32,914 nucleotides of DNA from an uncultured Prevotella sp. (GTDB lineage Bacteria > Bacteroidota > Bacteroidia > Bacteroidales > Bacteroidaceae), in assembly GCA_900553595.1 (NCBI GenBank), contig USEC01000021.1, positions 1 to 32,914 on the forward strand, read 5' to 3'. This document shows positions 1 through 7,957 of the stretch, in pieces; the first letter of the stretch is position 1, and the number at the start of each line of letters is the position of its first letter. Under the pieces are notes generated by a model. That model was not told the DNA's origin. It saw only the letters and a program-made list of their open reading frames with translations, and made no database searches. The position numbers and the translations under genes were made by a program.

Positions 1-1
1 A

Positions 2-55
2 AACTTGAGCGATATTTTTTTGATGTATATATACTAGCATCGCGGATACGCTTAC
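2..55. repeat. Left arm of 54-bp terminal inverted repeat
   Basis: Positions 2-55 are the reverse complement of 32838-32891 with a single mismatch (53 of 54 bases). The outer part, 4-21, is one arm of the terminator hairpin that is complete at the right end (32872-32914); the window begins inside the hairpin loop. The inner part contains an AT-rich alternating stretch and a GC-rich CGCGGA box. Because both window edges fall in the same repeat, this is most simply a dispersed palindromic repeat at which sequence assembly stopped. Confidence 0.9.
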
Positions 56-92
56 CCTTCGTTGGCACACAAGACCGACTCCACTGACTTGG

Positions 93-110
93 AAAGAAGC
101 CTTGTTTGCA
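93..110 (+). repeat. Solitary copy of short repeat with core AAAGAAGCCTTGTTT
   Basis: One isolated copy of the 15-bp core that forms the tandem array at 12093-12180 and the double hairpin at 23213-23296. It is followed by GCA, the start of the GCACTC linker seen in the array. It lies between the terminal repeat and the GH3 gene. Confidence 0.75.
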
Positions 111-458
111 TGGCCGACAAGCCTCACCCGACTGAAAATCGTACCCTACTCCGCCACAAAATGCCCAAATTCCGGATTGCACACCCAGGCAGAACAGCTG
201 GAAATGAAACTCTGCATGTCAAATAAAATTACTGCACATGCACTATATTTGCATACGCCAAGCCATACAACGGCAAACACATAATGAACACAAAAAACTT
301 GAAATTATATAAAAAAGCCTTTTTATTGACAATGATTATGCTAAAAAGTTTGCATGAACAAATGTTTTTTACGACTTTTGCAGAACCTGAAAACCAGCGG
401 ATTTTAAGAACCGACAAGATAATAACATGAAATTTACGAACCATATAACTTATATCAA
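111..458. other. Intergenic leader upstream of the GH3 gene
   Basis: No convincing gene. Short open frames here lack coding character and run across promoter-like sequence. The stretch becomes AT-rich towards the GH3 start. It holds a perfect -7 box, TATATTTG, at 244-251 but without a good -33 partner, a small dyad GCATGT/ACATGC at 214-241, and the better-spaced promoter candidate at 349-380. Confidence 0.6.
349..380 (+). promoter_or_regulatory. Candidate Bacteroidetes promoter for the GH3 gene
   Basis: TTTG at 349-352, then 20 nt, then GACTTTTG at 373-380, one mismatch from TAnnTTTG. Transcription would begin near 387, giving a leader of about 70 nt before the ATG at 459. A competing candidate is the perfect -7 box at 244-251. 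Confidence 0.5.
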
Positions 459-2741
459 ATGGAAACAAAATCGATTGTTTTAGGCATCGCGCTGTTGGCA
501 ACGACAACAGTAAATGCCCAGAATCTCACATTGAAGGCCAACAACATCGACAAGATTGTGGCTGCAATGACTCTTGAAGAGAAAGCCCACCTTCTCGTGG
601 GCAACCACGACTGCACTTTCAACGGATTTGAAAGCCGGCGCAAACAGCTCAAGAACGATGTGCAGGGAGCAGCCGGAACGACTTCAGCCATTCCGCGTCT
701 GGGCATCCCGAACACCATTCTCTCCGACGGTCCTGCCGGAGTGCGCATCGACCCGCGACGCGACGGCGACCCGCACACCTATTTCGCCACGGCATTCCCC
801 ATAGGCACCGCTATTGCAAGCACATGGAACCTCGACCTCGTGCGGCAGATAGGACAGGCCATGGGCAACGAAGTGCTGGAATACGGAGTTGATGTGCTGC
901 TCGCTCCGGGCATGAACATACACCGCAATCCGCTGTGCGGCCGCACTTTCGAATACTACTCCGAAGACCCTGTAGTGGCAGGACTCACCGCCGCAGCAAT
1001 GGTGAACGGCGTGCAGAGCATGGGCGTGGGAACAAGCATAAAGCACTTTGCCGTGAACAGTCAGGAGACAAACCGTCTGGAAGTGGACGAGGTGGTGTCG
1101 AAACGGGCACTGCGCGAGATTTACCTGAAGCCGTTTGAGTTGGCAGTAAAGCTGGCGAACCCGTGGACAGTGATGTCGTCGTACAACAGACTGAACGGCC
1201 CCTACACACAGGAGGACTACGAACTGCTCACCACCGTACTGCGCGACGAATGGGGATTCAAGGGCATTGTCATGACCGACTGGACCGAACCACGCACCAC
1301 CGCAGCACAGATTCATGCCGGCAACGATGTGCTGTGCCCCGGCAACGACAAGCATGTGGCAGACATTATCAGCGATGTGAAAAGCGGCAGACTCTCTATG
1401 GGCGATGTCGATAAGGCTGTGAAGCGCATGCTGCAATACATCGTACGCACGCCACACTTCCGCGGCTACGCATTCAGCAACAATCCCGAACTGGCAGAAC
1501 ATGCCGCCATCACACGCCAAAGCGCAACTGAAGGCATGGTGCTCCTGAAGAATTCGGCAAACACGCTGCCAATGTCGGGCGTAAAGACTGTGGCACTCTT
1601 CGGTTCACAGTCGTATGCGTTCATGTCGTGCGGACTCGGTTCGGGATGCGTGAACACAAAGCATGTGGTAGATATGGTTGAGGGACTGAAGAACGCAGGA
1701 ATAGCCATAACACCCGACATGGAGGCTGTTTACCGCAAGTATTTCGACTTCGTGGAGATGCGGCACAAGCTTGAAAACCCCAACGACTTCGACTGGGCAG
1801 TGGGTCGTTCGCAGTATCCCAACTTCGCACTCGCATGGGGTGCCATAGAGAACCAGGCAAAGAAGGCCGACATTGCAATTGTGACAATAGGCCATCAGAC
1901 GGGAGAAGGACGCGACCGCCGCATTGAAGGCGAACAGGGATTCAAACTCACTGCCGACGAAATGGAACTCCTGCGCAACGTGAGCAAGGCATTCCATCAG
2001 CAGAACAAGAAGATGGTAGTGGTGCTGAACTCCGGTAACGTGATGGAGACGGCTTCATGGCGCGACTTGGCAGATGCTATTCTCGTGGCATGGCAACCCG
2101 GACAGGAAGGCGGAAACTCGGTTGCCGACATACTCACCGGCAAGGCAAACCCATCGGGAAAACTCACCATGACATGGCCTATGGACGTGATGGATGTACC
2201 ATCAAGCCACAACTTCCCGCTCTGCGACGGCAAGAACGAGCAGACAGCACTGCACAAAGAGGGAATAAACATAGGCTACCGCTACTTCAACACGGCACAC
2301 AAGGAAGTGGCATACCCGTTCGGATTCGGTCTGAGCTACACCACTTTCGCATACAGTGCCCCCAAGGTGAAAAGCACGAAAAACGGATTCCGCGCAAGCA
2401 TTACAGTCACAAATACTGGCAAAGTGGAGGGAAAGGAAGCCGTCCAACTGTATGTCAGCGCACCGAAAGGCAAGCTTGAGAAGCCCAAATGCGAACTGAA
2501 GGCTTTCGCAAAGACACGCAATCTGAAACCGGGCGAGCAACAGACACTCTACTTCGATGTCACCAATTACGGACTTGCATCGTTCGACGAGGCTGCCAAC
2601 CAGTGGATCAGCGATGCCGGAACTTACACCTTGAAGTTCGGAGCCAATGTGGAAGACATACGCTCCACCGCAACCTACCGCCTCGGCAAAGTGTTCACGA
2701 AGAAAGTGAACGATGTGCTTAACCCCAATCACACACTCTAA
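459..2741 (+). CDS. Secreted GH3 beta-glucosidase-type glycoside hydrolase
   Basis: A 760-residue family 3 glycoside hydrolase, expected to remove terminal beta-linked sugars (glucose or xylose) from oligosaccharides in the periplasm or outside the cell. Residues 1-20 form a Sec signal peptide with a VNA cleavage context. The GH3 TIM barrel follows, with the KHF segment at 195-197 and the nucleophile aspartate at about D274 in VMTDW. The alpha/beta sandwich domain includes the GEGRDRR region, where GH3 acid/base residues usually lie. The C-terminal part (about 650-745) is fibronectin-III-like and is preceded by the PFGFGLSYT motif. The start is the first ATG in frame after the promoter, and an upstream ATG at 428 is out of frame. 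It appears monocistronic, with terminator hairpins just downstream and no SusC/SusD pair beside it. The fold is secure; the exact substrate is not, and xylosidase or mixed activity is possible. Confidence 0.93.
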   Translation: METKSIVLGIALLATTTVNAQNLTLKANNIDKIVAAMTLEEKAHLLVGNHDCTFNGFESRRKQLKNDVQGAAGTTSAIPRLGIPNTILSDGPAGVRIDPRRDGDPHTYFATAFPIGTAIASTWNLDLVRQIGQAMGNEVLEYGVDVLLAPGMNIHRNPLCGRTFEYYSEDPVVAGLTAAAMVNGVQSMGVGTSIKHFAVNSQETNRLEVDEVVSKRALREIYLKPFELAVKLANPWTVMSSYNRLNGPYTQEDYELLTTVLRDEWGFKGIVMTDWTEPRTTAAQIHAGNDVLCPGNDKHVADIISDVKSGRLSMGDVDKAVKRMLQYIVRTPHFRGYAFSNNPELAEHAAITRQSATEGMVLLKNSANTLPMSGVKTVALFGSQSYAFMSCGLGSGCVNTKHVVDMVEGLKNAGIAITPDMEAVYRKYFDFVEMRHKLENPNDFDWAVGRSQYPNFALAWGAIENQAKKADIAIVTIGHQTGEGRDRRIEGEQGFKLTADEMELLRNVSKAFHQQNKKMVVVLNSGNVMETASWRDLADAILVAWQPGQEGGNSVADILTGKANPSGKLTMTWPMDVMDVPSSHNFPLCDGKNEQTALHKEGINIGYRYFNTAHKEVAYPFGFGLSYTTFAYSAPKVKSTKNGFRASITVTNTGKVEGKEAVQLYVSAPKGKLEKPKCELKAFAKTRNLKPGEQQTLYFDVTNYGLASFDEAANQWISDAGTYTLKFGANVEDIRSTATYRLGKVFTKKVNDVLNPNHTL

Positions 2742-2775
2742 CCGCCCGGACGGGAACGGAACTTAGCAAAACGAA

Positions 2776-2820
2776 AAAAGCCGCACGGCAGAGACATGAC
2801 ATCTCGCCGTGCGGCTTTTG
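2776..2820. terminator. Rho-independent terminator after the GH3 gene
   Basis: Arms 2776-2794 and 2802-2819 pair over about 18 bp (core GCCGCACGGC/GCCGTGCGGC) with one bulged A. The hairpin is flanked by A-rich sequence on the left and TTTT on the right, so it can act in both directions between these convergent genes. Confidence 0.85.
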
Positions 2821-2830
2821 GGATTATACA

Positions 2831-2866
2831 ATAAAAAAAGAGGATTGGCTTGAAAACCAATCCTCT
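2831..2866 (-). terminator. Terminator of the glycogen operon
   Basis: Perfect 10-bp stem, 2839-2848 with 2857-2866, and an 8-nt loop. Read on the minus strand it is followed by seven T residues. It lies 47 bp beyond the stop codon of the GH57 gene. Confidence 0.85.
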
Positions 2867-2912
2867 CTCATTTCATGTTCTTATAACAGCATTAAAGTAA
2901 CTGACAGAATGG

Positions 2913-4376
2913 TTATTTGGCTGCTGGTTCCTTTTTCTTTGTAGTCTTCTTTGCCTCTGTTGCATGAGCAGCGGCAGGCTTCTTTGCGGCAGTTGCCTTC
3001 TTTGCGGCAGGTTTTTTGGCAGCTGTACCGCTTACGGCCTTGGCCTTGTCAAGCTGTGTGCGAAGCTTGGCTTCGGCAGCTTCAATCTTCTCTATCTTGG
3101 TTTGCAGGCGTGTTATCTCCTTCGACTTCATTTCAATCTCCTCGTCCTGGTTCTTGATTGTGGTGAGAAGAGAGCTCAGCTCGTCATTATCCACATCCTC
3201 CGGATAAAGGGAATTCACACGGCTTATAAAGTCGCCAAGAACGTTCATGTAGTTGGTGAAAGCATCGAATGGACTGCTGTAAATGCCTCTGTCCACGAAA
3301 ACATTCGATGGCTTGGTGGTCATCTGGCGGAAGTTGTTGCTTGCCTGCAGGTAGTCCCAGTCCTGATTGATGCGTGGGTCGTCGGCAATGCGCACGCGGT
3401 CGGCAACGCCGTAAAGCTTGTTGAAAGCCTCACGCTGCATCGGATTGCCAAGCCATGAGCTAACATCACGTTCCTCATCAGTCCAGCTCAGTGTGTCGGG
3501 AACGTCGAGAGAACTTACGCTGCTGTAGTTGTCGCACACCTCTGAAGGCGTGGAGAATGTTATTCCGCGCTCCTTTGCACAGACAGGAAGAGCCTTCAGG
3601 AAGTCAAGGATATGGCTCGACAAAGGCTGGGCAACGCCTATGGCAGAGAGTTCCATGAATATATTCACCACTTTCTCCTCTTCCGGGAAGCGTGCAATCT
3701 TGTCGATATAGTTGTCGGCAAACAACGGATAGCCCTCCCAGTCGCGGTTGTTGAAGCGCAGAGAGATGTCGTCGCTGAGCGAAACATCACGCAAAAGGAG
3801 CTTAAGGTTGGGCGCAAGCGAACAGTTGTAAACATAGTGTGGCGACTTCCAACCCAATACATGTCTTGCACCTTCGGTGAGCATGCCCTTGAATCCCATC
3901 TGTGCAGCCTGGTTACCAATGTCATCACTGTAAATAAGCGATGAGTTGCGGAGCACTTTGGGAGTCTGTCCGAAATACTCCTTCATCTTCTGGCACTGGC
4001 GACGCACTTCGGCTTCGAAGCTCTGCTCATTGGCAAGCGACGCAAGTCCGTGTGAATAAGGTTCGGCAAGGAACTCCACGCAACCGGTTTCATTAAGTTC
4101 CTGAAGCTTCTCAAGCACTTGAGGAGCATGGATTTCGAGCTGCTCCATACCCACACCCGACAAAGAGAACGCAACTTTGAAGTAGTTGCCGTTTTCCTTT
4201 ATCATCTCACCGAGGGCGTTGAGGGCAGGCATGTATGAACGCTCTGCAAGGTCGTTGATTATGCGCTCGTTCTCGTAGTCGTCATAATAATAATGGTCTG
4301 TACCTATATCGAAGAAGCGGTAACGCTTCAGTTGGATATTCTGGTGTATCTCAAAATATAAACAAATTGTTTTCAT
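2913..4376 (-). CDS. GH57 alpha-amylase-type hydrolase with a Lys/Ala-rich tail
   Basis: A cytoplasmic family 57 glycoside hydrolase (487 residues), expected to act on alpha-1,4-glucan such as glycogen. Visible family motifs are EIHQ near residue 11, SGVGMEQ near 73-79, the likely nucleophile glutamate E105 in FLAEPYSHGL, and the likely acid/base aspartate (D151 or D152) in LIYSDDIG. I chose the start at 4376, not the longer frame opening at 4433, because MKTICLYFEIHQ begins the conserved domain and a purine-rich stretch (AAAGAAAAG) lies just upstream. Oddly, the catalytic part is followed by a heptad-like coiled coil (about 399-448) and a low-complexity lysine/alanine tail (449-487). It is the last gene of a three-gene operon, 59 bp after the glycosyltransferase. 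Catalytic residue assignment is by motif analogy. Confidence 0.88.
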   Translation of the reverse strand: MKTICLYFEIHQNIQLKRYRFFDIGTDHYYYDDYENERIINDLAERSYMPALNALGEMIKENGNYFKVAFSLSGVGMEQLEIHAPQVLEKLQELNETGCVEFLAEPYSHGLASLANEQSFEAEVRRQCQKMKEYFGQTPKVLRNSSLIYSDDIGNQAAQMGFKGMLTEGARHVLGWKSPHYVYNCSLAPNLKLLLRDVSLSDDISLRFNNRDWEGYPLFADNYIDKIARFPEEEKVVNIFMELSAIGVAQPLSSHILDFLKALPVCAKERGITFSTPSEVCDNYSSVSSLDVPDTLSWTDEERDVSSWLGNPMQREAFNKLYGVADRVRIADDPRINQDWDYLQASNNFRQMTTKPSNVFVDRGIYSSPFDAFTNYMNVLGDFISRVNSLYPEDVDNDELSSLLTTIKNQDEEIEMKSKEITRLQTKIEKIEAAEAKLRTQLDKAKAVSGTAAKKPAAKKATAAKKPAAAHATEAKKTTKKKEPAAK

Positions 4377-4435
4377 TGTCTTTTCTTTGGTTTGATTTTT
4401 GTAAAGATGATTGTCCTTAAGAATATTCGTCACTA

Positions 4436-5707
4436 CTACAATTCATGCGCAATGACACGCTCATACAGGTTCTTTATCCTTGCGCCCACTTTCTCCCATG
4501 TTATCTGATCGACCTCGCGTTTGCCTTCATCCTGCAAGTAATGGAAGAGACTTTCGTTGTGGCAGATAGAATAAATGGCATCGGCAAGAGCATTGATGTC
4601 CCAATAATCCACCTTGATACAGTTGTCAAGAATCTCTCCGCAACCACTCTGTTTCGAGATGATTGTAGGTGTTCCGCACTGCATAGCCTCAAGAGGCGAG
4701 ATGCCGAACGGCTCGCTCACGGACGGCATGACATAGACATCGGAGGCTTTCAGGCACTCATACACTTCCTTTCCACGCATGAATCCGGGGAAATGGAAAC
4801 GGTCGGCAATGCCACGCTCGGCTGCAAGATAAATCATTGCGTCCATCATGTCGCCGCTACCAGCCATACAGAAGCGCACATTACGGGTGCGATGAAGCAC
4901 CATATTGGCTGCCTCCACGAAATATTCAGGACCTTTCTGCATCGTAAGACGACCGAGGAATGTCACCACTTTCTCCTTTCCCGTATGGTCGGGACGCGGG
5001 ATATCCTGCAGTTCCTGGCGCAAAGGATACACCGCATTGTGCATGGCGAAGCACTTGCGCGGGTCCTGATGATACTGATTTATAACAGTCTGGCGTGTGA
5101 GTTCGCTCACACACATGATGCAGTCAGCATTGTCCATACCGTCTTTCTCGATGGAATAGACCGTGGGATTCACCTTGCCGCGGCTGCGGTCGAAATCGGT
5201 TGCATGCACATGTATGCAGAGAGGCTTTCCGGAAACCTTCTTGGCATGGATGCCGGCAGGGAATGTCAGCCAGTCATGGGCATGGATAATGTCGAATTCT
5301 TCGGTTCGCGCCACGACGCCGGCAATGACTGAATAGTTGTTTATCTCGTCGTGAAGGTTCGAGGGATAGCCTCCCGCAAACTCCATACAACCCAAGTCAT
5401 TGACATGCATATAATTGAAATCGGCATAAATATGGTCGCGAAGACGATAGTAATAATCGGGATCCATGACATTGCCCACACGGCTTTTCACATAATCGTA
5501 ATCCACATCGCGCCATGCAATAGGCACGCAGTTCATGGCAACGATGTGTGCCGCACTTCTGTCCTCGTCGCCGAAAGGTTTCGGCAGGCACAGCGTTATA
5601 TCGACATCACCTTGGGCATGAAGGCCCTGTGATATTCCAAAGTTTGCGGTTGCAAGTCCACCATACACATGAGGAGGATACTCCCATCCAAACATTAAGA
5701 CTTTCAT
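4436..5707 (-). CDS. GT4-type glycosyltransferase, glycogen-synthase-like
   Basis: A 423-residue GT-B fold retaining glycosyltransferase. The N-terminal Rossmann half opens with MKVLMFGWEYPPHVYGG, as in starch and glycogen synthase-like enzymes, and carries HAHDW at 142-146. The C-terminal half has GRLTMQKG at 252-259 and the SEPFGISPLEAM signature with the E-x7-E pair (E332 and E340) that contacts the sugar nucleotide in GT4 enzymes. It sits between a glycogen debranching enzyme and a GH57 amylase, which supports alpha-glucan elongation; a different glucosyl acceptor cannot be excluded. It starts 22 bp after the debranching enzyme stop, and that gap holds a textbook AGGAGG, rare in this phylum. 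I assign no gene symbol because Bacteroidetes enzymes of this kind differ from classical GlgA. Confidence 0.9.
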   Translation of the reverse strand: MKVLMFGWEYPPHVYGGLATANFGISQGLHAQGDVDITLCLPKPFGDEDRSAAHIVAMNCVPIAWRDVDYDYVKSRVGNVMDPDYYYRLRDHIYADFNYMHVNDLGCMEFAGGYPSNLHDEINNYSVIAGVVARTEEFDIIHAHDWLTFPAGIHAKKVSGKPLCIHVHATDFDRSRGKVNPTVYSIEKDGMDNADCIMCVSELTRQTVINQYHQDPRKCFAMHNAVYPLRQELQDIPRPDHTGKEKVVTFLGRLTMQKGPEYFVEAANMVLHRTRNVRFCMAGSGDMMDAMIYLAAERGIADRFHFPGFMRGKEVYECLKASDVYVMPSVSEPFGISPLEAMQCGTPTIISKQSGCGEILDNCIKVDYWDINALADAIYSICHNESLFHYLQDEGKREVDQITWEKVGARIKNLYERVIAHEL

Positions 5708-5717
5708 ACTTGTTAAT

Positions 5718-5723
5718 CCTCCT
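5718..5723 (-). promoter_or_regulatory. Strong Shine-Dalgarno site before the GT4 gene
   Basis: On the minus strand AGGAGG stands 10 nt upstream of the ATG at 5707, inside the 22-bp gap to the preceding gene. I found no comparable site before most other genes in the window, so translation of this middle cistron may be set independently. Confidence 0.75.
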
Positions 5724-5729
5724 TATTTA

Positions 5730-7676
5730 TTAATATTTATACTTTTCAAGAAGTTCAAGAGTACGCAGCACTCCTGCAACATTCACAGCGAAAGAGATGG
5801 CTCCACGACCGTTGAACGGAGGATTGCCATCAAACAGTTCGGGGATGGTTCCAAGGCAATGGTTCACCATTTCGTCCTCATATCCCACCATCTGACGCTC
5901 GATGAAGCTGAGACGTGTGCGTTTGAAAATCTTCAGACAAGCCTCCATATAGAATCCGCCAAGCCATGGCCATGCCGTACCCTGATGGTAGGCGTAGTCG
6001 CGCTGAGTCTGGGGTCCGACATACATCGGGTTGTATCCGCCGCTTTTCGGCGACAGAGAGCGCAGGCCTTTGGGCGTAAGCAGCTCGCGGGTACATACAT
6101 CAAGTACACTCTTCTGCTGTTGCTGGCTGAGCGGAGAATAGTCGAGTGCGACAGCAAATATCATATTCGGACGCACGCTCCAGTCCTGTCCGATTCCCTC
6201 TGCCACATAGTCGAAGAGGTAACCGAATTCGTTCACGAATACATCCAGGAACGATTTACCGCACAATTCAGCACGTTCTTCGAGCATTTTCGCTTCGTTT
6301 TCGTTGCCGAATTCAGCCGCCATTGAAGCGCAGAATTTAAGTGCATTATACCACAAGGCATTGAATTCCACAATATAGCCAGTGCGTGGAACCACCGGAT
6401 GTCCGCCTGCTGTGGAGTTCATCCAAGTGACGGCTTTTTCTCTTCCCTCACTGTAAAGGAGTCCGTTCTCACGCAGTTCGAGATTCGGATGAGTGTCGGC
6501 GAGTATGAAATAGACCATATCTCGCAACAGTTTTCCGTATTTGCGGTAGCACTTTTCACGGTTTGAATGCTTTGCATACTGCTGTATTGCCCATATCGCC
6601 CAAAGCATGACATCGGGTTGGTCGAGTTCATATATCTTCACCGTCAAAGGCTTGCCTTCCATGAATTCATAGAGTCCGCGTGACGCAGTCTCCATCACAA
6701 GCTCGAAATAATCCTCCTCCTCAATAGAGAGGGTAAGACCCGGCAGAGCGATGAACGTATCGCGTGCGCGGCACTTGAACCATGGATATCCGGCAAGGAT
6801 ATAGCGTTCGTCCTTCTTCGTGCGGTTGTGGAACTGGTGCGCAGCGTTCACAAGACAGTGGAAGAAGTTGTCGCGTGGGCTTCGTTCGTCCACTTCCTTT
6901 TCAAACAAACGCTTCAACCCGCCTGTCTTACATTCGGAAGTTGAAGCCGAGAAGACGATGCTTTCGCCTTTCTTTATAGGCATTTCAAAATATCCGGGAA
7001 CATAGAGGTCTTCATTTGAAGCATATCCACGCTCCTGCTCTTTCGGGTATTCCACGCCACGATACCAGTCGGGCAGGAACACAAATTCGTTTTTCTTGCT
7101 GAACTGCATGTACAAGTCGGGGTATCCGGCATACATGCATGTCTTTATGCCGTTCTCCGCTTCGGAATACTCGCGGGAGGCAACTGAGTTCTCATGCGTA
7201 AACTGTCGCACGCTACGGAAGGCGAGGAACGGGCGGAAACGCAATATTGTTTCCGAATGGGCGTCCACCAATGTATAACGAATAAGGATTCTGTCCTCGT
7301 AATGCTGGAACACTACTTCCTTCTTAAGCACCACTCCACCGACACGATAGATGGTTGTCGGCACTTTGTCGCAATCAAATTCGCGTATATACTTGTGCCC
7401 TTTCGGGCTGAAATTATTACCCTGATACTTGTGCAAGCCAAGGTTGAACTCCGCTCCATGCTGTATGACTGTAGCGTCGAGCGATGACAGCAGCACATGG
7501 TTGTCGTCGTCCATCTCAGGCACAGGCACCACCAATAGTCCGTGATACTTGCGCGTATTGCAATCGACTACGGTGGAGCAGGAATATGCTCCCGAGCGAT
7601 TGGTGCGCAGCAACTCACGCGGCAGAGACTCTTCCAAGTTGGTCATCAGAGCTTTTTCGAATCGCAAATAACTCAT
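5730..7676 (-). CDS. Glycogen debranching enzyme (amylo-alpha-1,6-glucosidase type)
   Basis: A 648-residue cytoplasmic enzyme expected to remove alpha-1,6 branch glucose from glycogen. The N-terminal beta-rich domain (about 1-260) carries NRSGAYSCSTVVDCNTRKYHGLLV, the start typical of bacterial debranching enzymes. The C-terminal (alpha/alpha)6 domain has GYPWFKCRARDTFIALPGL at 296-314, TWMNS at 417-421, EFNALWYNAL at 437-446, YHQGTAWPW at 563-571 and ELFDG near the end. Two spots look unusual: RARDT where I would expect WGRDT, and TWMN where eukaryotic debranching enzymes have TWMD. It is the first gene of the operon and has a near-consensus promoter about 80 bp upstream. The length is ordinary for the bacterial type. 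Confidence 0.92.
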   Translation of the reverse strand: MSYLRFEKALMTNLEESLPRELLRTNRSGAYSCSTVVDCNTRKYHGLLVVPVPEMDDDNHVLLSSLDATVIQHGAEFNLGLHKYQGNNFSPKGHKYIREFDCDKVPTTIYRVGGVVLKKEVVFQHYEDRILIRYTLVDAHSETILRFRPFLAFRSVRQFTHENSVASREYSEAENGIKTCMYAGYPDLYMQFSKKNEFVFLPDWYRGVEYPKEQERGYASNEDLYVPGYFEMPIKKGESIVFSASTSECKTGGLKRLFEKEVDERSPRDNFFHCLVNAAHQFHNRTKKDERYILAGYPWFKCRARDTFIALPGLTLSIEEEDYFELVMETASRGLYEFMEGKPLTVKIYELDQPDVMLWAIWAIQQYAKHSNREKCYRKYGKLLRDMVYFILADTHPNLELRENGLLYSEGREKAVTWMNSTAGGHPVVPRTGYIVEFNALWYNALKFCASMAAEFGNENEAKMLEERAELCGKSFLDVFVNEFGYLFDYVAEGIGQDWSVRPNMIFAVALDYSPLSQQQQKSVLDVCTRELLTPKGLRSLSPKSGGYNPMYVGPQTQRDYAYHQGTAWPWLGGFYMEACLKIFKRTRLSFIERQMVGYEDEMVNHCLGTIPELFDGNPPFNGRGAISFAVNVAGVLRTLELLEKYKY

Positions 7677-7757
7677 AGGTTTAAATTAAGGTTCGTTAAT
7701 AGTATGTCTTATGTCAGTAACAGCGGCTGCCTTTTATCGGCAGTCGTCTTACGAACT

Positions 7758-7788
7758 CAAAGGTAATAAATTTTACATTATGTGCAAA
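7758..7788 (-). promoter_or_regulatory. Promoter of the glycogen operon
   Basis: On the minus strand TTTG (7785-7788), 19 nt, then TACCTTTG (7758-7765): an exact match to the Bacteroidetes housekeeping promoter. Transcription should start near 7751, giving a leader of about 75 nt. Confidence 0.8.
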
Positions 7789-7882
7789 ATAAATATAACT
7801 ATATTTTTCAAATTTCACAATTAAGTGTCATTTTTTCATGTTTATGTAGCCGATGTTGCATAAAAAGGCTGCATAAACCTTA

Positions 7883-7934
7883 AAAAAGACATCAGCCTGA
7901 CATCATACAGTTTGCTTATGACGCCAGGCTGATG
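7883..7934 (-). terminator. Terminator after the lipid kinase gene
   Basis: Perfect 10-bp stem CATCAGCCTG/CAGGCTGATG (7890-7899 with 7925-7934) and a 25-nt loop. Read on the minus strand it is followed by CTTTTTTA. It lies 24 bp beyond the lipid kinase stop. Confidence 0.65.
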
Positions 7935-7957
7935 CCCTATAAACAATGTCTATACAA

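Noticed and set aside
229..507. 92-residue minus-strand frame upstream of the GH3 gene
   Set aside because: It overlaps the promoter and start of a solid gene, and its hydrophobic composition follows from AT-rich DNA.
684..1520. 278-residue open frame on the minus strand inside the GH3 gene
   Set aside because: It is a shadow of a clear GH3 reading frame. The translation is rich in His, Cys and Val with no recognisable domain, typical of an antisense frame.
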